This document shows, piece by piece, positions 17,672-24,380 of a stretch of 33,518 nt of DNA. Location: the NCBI GenBank assembly GCA_945870155.1, contig CAMBSB010000038.1:1-33518 (forward strand), written 5' to 3'. The DNA is from Paludibacter jiangxiensis. Its GTDB lineage: Bacteria; Bacteroidota; Bacteroidia; Bacteroidales; Paludibacteraceae. Positions within the stretch are counted from its first letter, which is position 1; each line of letters opens with the position of its first letter. The position numbers were made by a program, and so were the translations under genes. Under the pieces are notes generated by a model. It had not been told where the DNA came from. It was given only the letters and a program-made list of their open reading frames with translations, and searched no databases.

Positions 17672-19972
17672 TTAACGGTCACCAATAGTAATTCCTTTTT
17701 TGAAATAATCCAGACCGTACGATATAGTAACCGGTTTGGAAGGGGTTTTCAGGGTAACACTAAAATATGGTGAATTTGTCGACTCTTCCACAAGCGTAAG
17801 TTTTGTAACACGCCCTTTTTTGTCGGTCATATCAACAGTAATTGTTTCAACCTTGTTATAATCAAAGTTCTGAGGCACCTGTAGTCGGACTAATGTTTTT
17901 CTTTTTTGCTTTTGCTTTTCGAACTTAGTATCGTAAGCCGCCAAATATGCTAAGCTCAGGTTGTAAGCCACGTTGAACGACACCCAGCCTTCTGTCCAAC
18001 CTATATCTCCACGCTCGGGATGATAAGGGTAATGTGCATTTTTTGGTGAACCTTCGAGAACGAATCGTGCGTTTTCGAGTTGTCCAATTCCTCCGGGATG
18101 CTGGTGATACCATCCTAAATCAACACCTTCAATTTCGGCAACAGCATCGTAAGAGCAATGTCGACCACAAGGGTTACGTCCAAAAGAATTATCGAGCTGT
18201 GCAAAAGCTATTTGCAACAGTCGTTCTGCTTTGGGTTTATTATCCACAAAATTTATCATAGACAATACAGCAGCAGGGAAGCCCACTATATTTCCTACTT
18301 CGTTCCAATGTTGAGGCAAGTTTCCTGTAGGGCACCACTGATCCTTATCGTCGAGCTTTCGAAAGTCCCACATATTATCCGAGCGCCGAATAACCACATC
18401 TGCCCATGCATCAATTTTTGCTTTTAATCCGGCTGGCGCTCTGTCGGGATATTGTTTCAGCATATAAGCCAAACTTGTCATGGTAATAAATTCGCTCATG
18501 CGTTGTCCTTTAGTGGTCATAGGGTCGTTCCAATCGAGCTTTTGAACCATCCATTCCACTTGCTTATAAGCTGCATCGAAATAGATGGTCGCGTCATTCA
18601 TACCATCGCGTTTAGCCACTTCGTACATCATCAAATTAGGAATGATCGATGCACCCGGAGGCAAGGCGCCTTTGGTACTCCCAATTCTTGTTTTAAGTGA
18701 CAGCATATTGTGTCCGGGACTTTCTTCGTAGGCATACACACGGTCTACTTTATCTATTTGCCAAATACTCAATGCATAAGCTTTTACACGATCATAATTT
18801 TGTTGTGGCAACCATTGTTTGATATAAGGCCATGCATAAAGAAAATAGGCCAATTGTCCTTTGAAATGCTCGTGCGCTAGTTTTTGAGACACAATTACAT
18901 CGGCTCCCCAATGAATAAGTTTTACAATATCAGGTGCGCTTTCGTCGTAAGGTTTTAGAGAGCCCCATAGTGTAGTATCGGTTGGAGCCTGGTATTTAAC
19001 TTGCTTGTTCATACGCACATAAGCTTCGGGATGCGAAAGGTATTGCGGCACTAAGGTATGTAGCTCCCACCCAAAATGCGAGTCATCGCGCCAACTATAG
19101 GTGCCCTGACATTTTTTTGTGTAATTACCCACGTAATGACGACTGTCAATCATAAAATCCATAGCATCCTGATACGTAACGCGCTCAATCCACCAATGCC
19201 CAATGCGAAATGGAAAAGACTTAAACGTATCGGCTACTATTACATATTCTTTATTGCTAACTGGCTCAAAAGCAGTAAAATCACCAATCTTATGACGAAT
19301 AACGCCCGTATACAATGCTTCGGATTGTCCTTTTTCTACAATTTTAAAAGCGGTACCCTCATCAACTAAGGGTGCCGTAAAACGTTTGGGTTTTCCTATA
19401 TTGAAACCACTCTGATTAATATAAATTTTGGGCACATGCGGTTCTTTTTCACCCACATAACCCGTAACACTGGTGCCCAATGCCGGAATGCCCAAGCGAT
19501 ACACAGACCACAAACTCAACTCACGTACCATAAATTGATCGTGTTTTGTTTTTGTGAATGTAATTTTTAAACTATCAGTAATTACATCAATAGTCGCATC
19601 GAAAGCCAATGCTACAGCGCCAAATTTGTTACCTTTCACATTGGCTGACGGTATGTTTTGCCAGACTCCATTGTTGGCAAATTCAACATTAAACTCTTCC
19701 ACAGGCATGTTAGCCGGGTTACCAAAATAAATGTGAATTCCACCTAAAGTTGTTTTTTTTGAAAACGAAACTACAATCCATGCAGGTTTATCAGCAGATG
19801 TTGCCCACTGCGACTGTTCGTTGACTAAGCCGTCGGTCAGAAACTTAGCTCCGGACACAGCACCCTTCAGTTCGGAGCTTACTGTAATTTTTTGGCTAAC
19901 TGCCAGACTTTCCTGAGCAAACAATGTGTATCCCAACATGAGAATACAAACTAATAATGCAATTCGTTTCAT
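17672..19972 (-). CDS. GH9-like glycoside hydrolase with N-terminal discoidin and cellulase Ig-like domains
   Basis: This 766-residue protein has a signal peptide (~1-20, ending in LFAQ) and no T9SS domain or lipobox, so it is probably periplasmic. Residues ~22-157 are an F5/8 type C (discoidin, CBM32-like) domain in normal strand order, ending DQFMVRELSLWSV. Residues ~180-258 match the CelD N-terminal Ig-like domain (IYINQSGFNIGKPKRFTAP). Residues ~260-680 look like an (alpha/alpha)6 GH9-type barrel: TYSWRDDSHFGWE (D296/D297) at the position of the GH9 Asp pair, SFGRNPCGRHCSYDA near 596-610 and a terminal WTEGWVSFNVAYNLSLAYL (E661) like the GH9 acid-bearing helix. A C-terminal beta-domain follows. 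GH9 enzymes cleave beta-glucans, including xyloglucan. The family call is fairly firm; the substrate is open. The start lies just past the terminator hairpin. Confidence 0.75.
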   Translation of the reverse strand: MKRIALLVCILMLGYTLFAQESLAVSQKITVSSELKGAVSGAKFLTDGLVNEQSQWATSADKPAWIVVSFSKKTTLGGIHIYFGNPANMPVEEFNVEFANNGVWQNIPSANVKGNKFGAVALAFDATIDVITDSLKITFTKTKHDQFMVRELSLWSVYRLGIPALGTSVTGYVGEKEPHVPKIYINQSGFNIGKPKRFTAPLVDEGTAFKIVEKGQSEALYTGVIRHKIGDFTAFEPVSNKEYVIVADTFKSFPFRIGHWWIERVTYQDAMDFMIDSRHYVGNYTKKCQGTYSWRDDSHFGWELHTLVPQYLSHPEAYVRMNKQVKYQAPTDTTLWGSLKPYDESAPDIVKLIHWGADVIVSQKLAHEHFKGQLAYFLYAWPYIKQWLPQQNYDRVKAYALSIWQIDKVDRVYAYEESPGHNMLSLKTRIGSTKGALPPGASIIPNLMMYEVAKRDGMNDATIYFDAAYKQVEWMVQKLDWNDPMTTKGQRMSEFITMTSLAYMLKQYPDRAPAGLKAKIDAWADVVIRRSDNMWDFRKLDDKDQWCPTGNLPQHWNEVGNIVGFPAAVLSMINFVDNKPKAERLLQIAFAQLDNSFGRNPCGRHCSYDAVAEIEGVDLGWYHQHPGGIGQLENARFVLEGSPKNAHYPYHPERGDIGWTEGWVSFNVAYNLSLAYLAAYDTKFEKQKQKRKTLVRLQVPQNFDYNKVETITVDMTDKKGRVTKLTLVEESTNSPYFSVTLKTPSKPVTISYGLDYFKKGITIGDR

Positions 19973-19990
19973 TTTTCAAATATTTGTTAG

Positions 19991-20026
19991 TAAAAAGAAG
20001 CTATCTTTGTTTTGGATAGCTTCTTT
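19991..20026 (-). terminator. Intrinsic terminator or attenuator between transport and enzyme blocks
   Basis: On the minus strand a perfect 12-bp inverted repeat (GATAGCTTCTTT at 20015-20026 on the plus strand pairs with 19994-20005) encloses a 9-nt loop. It is followed directly by a T run (TTTTTA) as expected for a Rho-independent terminator reading leftward. It begins ~20 bp after the beta-helix stop and ends only ~18 bp before the GH9-like start. There is therefore no room for a separate promoter, and partial read-through or transcript-end stabilisation is the likely role. Confidence 0.85.
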
Positions 20027-20046
20027 CTATTTCAAAACATGTTTAT

Positions 20047-21789
20047 TTATTTTACAATCACTTTAGCAATTTTATTGTCAACTTTTACAAGGTAAAAACC
20101 AGCAGACATTGAAATGCTTTCATTTGTCGACATTAATTTCACATCTTTGATTAATTGACCTGAAACGCTATATACCGAAGCATTTCTACCTTCGGAATCT
20201 TTAACCACAATAGCTCCTTTTACCGAATAAGCATTTAGCTCACCCATTTTCACAGTGCTTAAACCAGTTGCAGCAGTATACTGATAAGCGCCCAATGTTC
20301 TCGTTATACCAGCTCCAGTACGGTCAATACCCATAAGGTCTTTTGTTAAGAGTGCAGTATTAACGATAGGAATAGCTACATCTGAAGTGTAAGTTGCAGG
20401 CAATACAGATAATGAAAGAGTAGTTGCAGCAATAGAAGTTGCATTTGCAATTTTGAAGTTTGCTTTTCGAATTTCATTATAACTAACCAAATCAAAGAAA
20501 GCTCCATCCGAACTTCCAATAGCTCCGGTAAATGTAGTTGCTCTAACAAAGCCTAAATCTGCAATTGCCTTACCGGGAACCATATCAGTTCCAGGACTTG
20601 CAGCCACTCCGTTTATTGTTCCAACAATATTACTTGCAGAGAAGTTTTTAGCACTGTGTAATCTAAGTTCGTCTTTGTCATCATCCAATACAATACTATT
20701 TACAATAAGTCCTCCATTTATCAATTCTACCGAAGCCACACCAAGTCCGTTTGTGGAATTGTTGACCATTGTACAATTTACTATCTGAATACCACGTTTA
20801 CCTGTTACATGATCACTACGAATGGCACCACCCCAGTTAGCAGCTGTATTGTTGTAAATCAAACAATTTTCAACAATAGCATTACATTGGGCGGGAGCAA
20901 GCGAAGAATATGTAATTGAATAAATTGCACCACCACGACCAGCATTACTTCCTACTTGTTTTGCTTCATTGTTACGAAGTACTGAATTTTGTACACGACC
21001 ACCAAATGAATTCATAAATATTGCACCACCACCTAAATTAGGAGTAAGTCCTTCGGTTGAGCATTCTTCGAACAAACAGTTATCAATGACTGAATACTGA
21101 TTGGTCATCATGATTGGACCCGCACCTCCTGCTTTAATCTTGCGAACAGTACAAAAAATCATTTTTGCTCCATTTGCAGGTATATCACTAGCCACTTGAG
21201 GACTGGAACTAACTACACCAAGAATAATGGCTCCGGAATAAGCAGCAGCAACAGGTACTAAATCGCCAAAATAATAAAAATCGAAGAAAGTAACACCGTT
21301 TACTTCACCACCTGTTACGGTTAACATACGAAGTGATGAACCACTGATATCGCTTGCAGGAACGGCACCTCTCAAAACAGTTTCGTTTTTAAACTCCCAA
21401 GGCTCTACAATTCCATTTAAGTCTTTGTCTTCCAATTCGCGAGTAGCTAAATTAATACTGGCTTCGGTACCACTAAAGCCACCATAAATTTTACCTGTAG
21501 TTAGTTTGGGTGCAATTTGAACAGGCAAAGTTGTTACTGGATCGATTGCCGATGCGGTTAACACATAAGTACCTTTAGCAAAATAATATGTGCTAATGGT
21601 ATCAATTGCCGGAGCATTAGAAGTGATGATTTGGTCTGGGGTTATACCTGCTAAACCTGACCATGATGTGGTATTACCTGCAGGGCGAACGTAAAACGTA
21701 CCGGCAGTAATTGAAGTACTAATTCCTACTAAAAGCAAGAATACAAAAAGTTTTGCTCCACTAAGGAGAAGTTGAGTTGAGTTTTTCAT
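20047..21789 (-). CDS. T9SS-secreted right-handed beta-helix protein
   Basis: This 580-residue protein has a signal peptide (~1-29). Residues ~31-48 read TFYVRPAGNTTSWSGLAG, the start typical of 'choice-of-anchor Q' beta-helix proteins. Parallel beta-helix rungs are clearest at ~230-370, as repeated I-x-N-C-x-x-x-N-N patterns (VIDNCLFEEC, AIVENCLIYNN, IQIVNCTMVNN). A closing DRTGAGITRTLGAYQY occurs at ~489-504. The last ~70 residues form a T9SS type A sorting domain (SVYSVSGQLIKDVKL, then SAGFYLVKV and a basic end), so it is secreted and probably attached to the surface. No polysaccharide-lyase catalytic residues are recognisable. It could be a lyase- or hydrolase-like beta-helix enzyme or a glycan-binding protein. 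It ends the transport block, and a strong terminator follows the stop within about 20 bp. Confidence 0.82.
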   Translation of the reverse strand: MKNSTQLLLSGAKLFVFLLLVGISTSITAGTFYVRPAGNTTSWSGLAGITPDQIITSNAPAIDTISTYYFAKGTYVLTASAIDPVTTLPVQIAPKLTTGKIYGGFSGTEASINLATRELEDKDLNGIVEPWEFKNETVLRGAVPASDISGSSLRMLTVTGGEVNGVTFFDFYYFGDLVPVAAAYSGAIILGVVSSSPQVASDIPANGAKMIFCTVRKIKAGGAGPIMMTNQYSVIDNCLFEECSTEGLTPNLGGGAIFMNSFGGRVQNSVLRNNEAKQVGSNAGRGGAIYSITYSSLAPAQCNAIVENCLIYNNTAANWGGAIRSDHVTGKRGIQIVNCTMVNNSTNGLGVASVELINGGLIVNSIVLDDDKDELRLHSAKNFSASNIVGTINGVAASPGTDMVPGKAIADLGFVRATTFTGAIGSSDGAFFDLVSYNEIRKANFKIANATSIAATTLSLSVLPATYTSDVAIPIVNTALLTKDLMGIDRTGAGITRTLGAYQYTAATGLSTVKMGELNAYSVKGAIVVKDSEGRNASVYSVSGQLIKDVKLMSTNESISMSAGFYLVKVDNKIAKVIVK

Positions 21790-21818
21790 GAGATTTTTTT
21801 AATTATTATTTAGTTTTA

Positions 21819-21845
21819 GAAAGATAATCAAATAAATAACAGCAA
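21819..21845 (-). promoter_or_regulatory. Candidate Bacteroidota-type promoter for the beta-helix gene
   Basis: On the minus strand a TTG (21843-21845) is followed after 16 nt by TATCTTTC (21819-21826). This resembles the Bacteroidota consensus TTG...TAnnTTTG, with the last base of the -7 box mismatched and the spacing slightly short. It sits ~30 bp upstream of the beta-helix start, inside a 127-bp gap that is long for this locus. This is a pattern match only; such AT-rich boxes also occur by chance. Confidence 0.3.
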
Positions 21846-21916
21846 GATATGTAAGACAAGTATCATATGCCAAATATAACATGTTGTAAAAAATTGAATT
21901 CCCTATTCATGAAATC

Positions 21917-22549
21917 CTATTTCAGATTTCCAATTTTGAGAATCTGAAAGTAATATCTATTTTGTTTCTGTAATATCGGCTGACTTGTAGTGGCAGTTAT
22001 CTTTATAGGCAAAACAAGTTTTTTGTCTTTAGGAACGGTTGTACTTGCTAAATCGGCTGTGTTGTAATTGAATTTTGCGTTGTCGTACAATTTTAGGCGC
22101 GAACGTTTGATAAGAATTGGTACAGTAACTCTTCTATCTCCCTGAGGTATAATTACTTTGTCGGGAATTGAAAAATAGCTTCCACCCAATGCTTTCGAGT
22201 TTTTATACGCTGTCATTAAATTGGTCATTTGTGTAGGCAGAGCATTTTGTGATGCAGTAATCACAGAATCTAAATAAGCACTATCAATAGCAATAGAAAC
22301 AGTTATTTCCTCCAAGTTGTCGACTACACCACTTCTATAAACACTTGTAATATTATAAACGGTATCGGCTTCGGCTTTAATTTTATCAAGATTCAGGGTA
22401 TCTAACCCTTTGAATGTCATAATTGAAGTTATACTCGAAAAGTATACATTCGAATTGCCAAATTCGGTAGGCAACTTTTCTTCACAAGCCGTAAAGAGTA
22501 GAAATGACAAAGCAACTAATACTGCAGAATTAAAATATGTAAGTTTCAT
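21917..22549 (-). CDS. Small surface lipoprotein, DUF1735-like
   Basis: This 210-residue protein has a lipoprotein signal ending in FLLFTAC (Cys22). The next residues, EEKLP, are acidic, as in surface-export signals of Bacteroidota lipoproteins. The mature part is beta-rich, with a VYFSSITSI start and a later FSIPDKVIIPQGDRRVTVPI stretch, which resemble the DUF1735 N-terminal domain of PUL lipoproteins (often followed there by a carbohydrate-binding or LamG domain). Here the protein stops after one domain. Its place right after a SusCD pair (21-bp gap) is where a surface glycan-binding protein is expected. A 127-bp gap then separates it from the beta-helix gene. Glycan binding is inferred from position and family resemblance; no binding residues can be named. 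Confidence 0.72.
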   Translation of the reverse strand: MKLTYFNSAVLVALSFLLFTACEEKLPTEFGNSNVYFSSITSIMTFKGLDTLNLDKIKAEADTVYNITSVYRSGVVDNLEEITVSIAIDSAYLDSVITASQNALPTQMTNLMTAYKNSKALGGSYFSIPDKVIIPQGDRRVTVPILIKRSRLKLYDNAKFNYNTADLASTTVPKDKKLVLPIKITATTSQPILQKQNRYYFQILKIGNLK

Positions 22550-22570
22550 AATTGTTCTTTTTTAAAGAGT

Positions 22571-24367
22571 TTACCAATTGGGATTTTGTTTCAACACGCC
22601 ACCAGATTTGTTTATTTCGTTTTGAGGGATAGGATGCAGATACATTTTGGTGGCATCGAACACTCGGGTTTCCACTTTTACATTTGGAGTATAGGTAAAA
22701 GATTCGTCGGCATTTTTCACAATTGAAACACCGTGAATTTCGCCGCTCAAGTAATTTTCTGCAACTTTCCACCGTCTCAAATCCCAAAAACGAACATCTT
22801 CAAAGGCAAGTTCCACTCTTCTTTCGTGTCGGATTTTGGCCGTAAATGCATCGCGATTTAAGCCCGATGCAATTGCAGGCATACCCACACCTGGTCTTGT
22901 ACGTACTGCATTCAGTGCTTGCAAAGCAGTCATACCATACCCTTCAGGATCCGATTCTGGCCCATAAGCTTCGTTCATTGCTTCGGCAAAGAATAAATAA
23001 AATTCGCTCAAACGCATTACCGACCAAATTTTGGGTGCTGTTTTATTATTATTTAAATCAAGTGTCTGATTGATATATTTCTTTAAATAATAACCCGTTT
23101 TTGATGCGTGAAAAATGCCTGGCCCTGCGTTACCACCTACCCAAGATTGTAAGGCAATGGCGTTATTGAATTTTTCATTGTTCGTAAAAATTGTTTTCGA
23201 AAGTCGTGGATCTCTTCCAGAGTATGGATTTGAAGCATGTGCGGGGTTGCTCCAATTGAAAGGAGTACCGTCGGCCATTTCGTAAGCATCAACCAGCTCA
23301 GCTGTAGGGCAGTTACCCGTTTTACCTCCCTGAAGTGAAATGGGGAAATTTGCTGCATCGAAAGTGTTGAAAGCACCAAACTTGCGTGCAAATAAATATT
23401 CATTGTCCCACACACCCCAAGTAGAAGGTTGAAAAATTCCTTCGTAAGTGGCGCTGAGTTTATAATAGCTCGGATAGGTAGCGATTAAATTTATCACATC
23501 TTTACAGGCTTTAGCAGCCAACTTCCACTTTTCAGTATTATTAGTTGTGTTAAATTGCTTACTTGCTGCATAAACTAACGCTTTGGCTTTCAACGCCAAA
23601 ACCGAACCCAAGGTAGCTCTGCCCTGACGCGAGGCATAGGTTCCTGTTGTAGGATAATACACCGATACAGTATCACGATAGGGACTTGGAAGAACTTTAT
23701 TGTTGTATTTCAATAAGGTATCACGCTGTGCCGTGCTCAAAGCATATTTGCCTGTTCTGGAAGCTATTTCGCATTCGTTTACAATAAACTTAACTATGGT
23801 ATCCACATCAACCTGAGGATATTGCGAAATATCCAGATTTTCAAGATTCACTTTAACCTTCAACAAAGGAACACTGCCATAACGTTTGAATAATTCAAAG
23901 TAAAACATTGCACGAAGAAAATGCATTTCGCCACGGTTTCGGGTGAGCTCTATCATACGATTTGTATATTCGGTGGGGTTCGAATATCTTATACCAATCC
24001 AGGTTAAGGTATCGGTGCCTTGCAAATAATTGTTGGCAATACGTATACCTTTGTACGCATCTGCCCAAATATCATCGGGATTATTGTATTTATTCCAGGT
24101 TCCATTGTTGAACAATTGAATTGCTTCCATATCGTCAACCTCTTCTGATTCATCTGATGCTGCCGTCATATACGAGTTGCCGATATTATTGAACCCTTTT
24201 GGCAAATAGCTGTATGCCGTATTAGGCATAGCATTCAGATAAGAAGTCAGCTCAAAAGCTTTATCCTCTGTTGCTAAGGTATATTCCCATGGATCAAGAT
24301 AATCGGTACACGAAGTGAGTGTAAAAGTGGCAAAAACAATAATGCCTATATTTTTAATTAGTTTCAT
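22571..24367 (-). CDS. susD: SusD/RagB-family surface glycan-binding lipoprotein (pair 2)
   Basis: This 598-residue protein has a lipoprotein signal ending in TFTLTSC (Cys20), followed by TDYLDP, a typical SusD start. Family landmarks in order are HFLRAMFYFELFKRYGSVPLL (split at ~150-170), a TLGSVLALKAKALVYAASK central segment, the MRLSEFYLFFAEAMNEAYG block, then RRVELAFEDVRFWDLRRWK and the terminal GVLKQNPNW. These are the conserved SusD N-terminal, TPR and C-terminal signatures. The gene lies 13 bp after the second susC and 21 bp before the small lipoprotein gene. It should cap the second SusC and recruit glycan. It is only distantly similar to the first SusD, so the pairs are not a recent duplication. 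Confidence 0.95.
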   Translation of the reverse strand: MKLIKNIGIIVFATFTLTSCTDYLDPWEYTLATEDKAFELTSYLNAMPNTAYSYLPKGFNNIGNSYMTAASDESEEVDDMEAIQLFNNGTWNKYNNPDDIWADAYKGIRIANNYLQGTDTLTWIGIRYSNPTEYTNRMIELTRNRGEMHFLRAMFYFELFKRYGSVPLLKVKVNLENLDISQYPQVDVDTIVKFIVNECEIASRTGKYALSTAQRDTLLKYNNKVLPSPYRDTVSVYYPTTGTYASRQGRATLGSVLALKAKALVYAASKQFNTTNNTEKWKLAAKACKDVINLIATYPSYYKLSATYEGIFQPSTWGVWDNEYLFARKFGAFNTFDAANFPISLQGGKTGNCPTAELVDAYEMADGTPFNWSNPAHASNPYSGRDPRLSKTIFTNNEKFNNAIALQSWVGGNAGPGIFHASKTGYYLKKYINQTLDLNNNKTAPKIWSVMRLSEFYLFFAEAMNEAYGPESDPEGYGMTALQALNAVRTRPGVGMPAIASGLNRDAFTAKIRHERRVELAFEDVRFWDLRRWKVAENYLSGEIHGVSIVKNADESFTYTPNVKVETRVFDATKMYLHPIPQNEINKSGGVLKQNPNW

Positions 24368-24380
24368 AATTTTTATCGAA

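Noticed and set aside
22530-22787. Minus-strand 85-codon ORF overlapping two genes
   Set aside because: It is an alternate frame across the susD 2 C-terminus and the next start; both real frames have family signatures.
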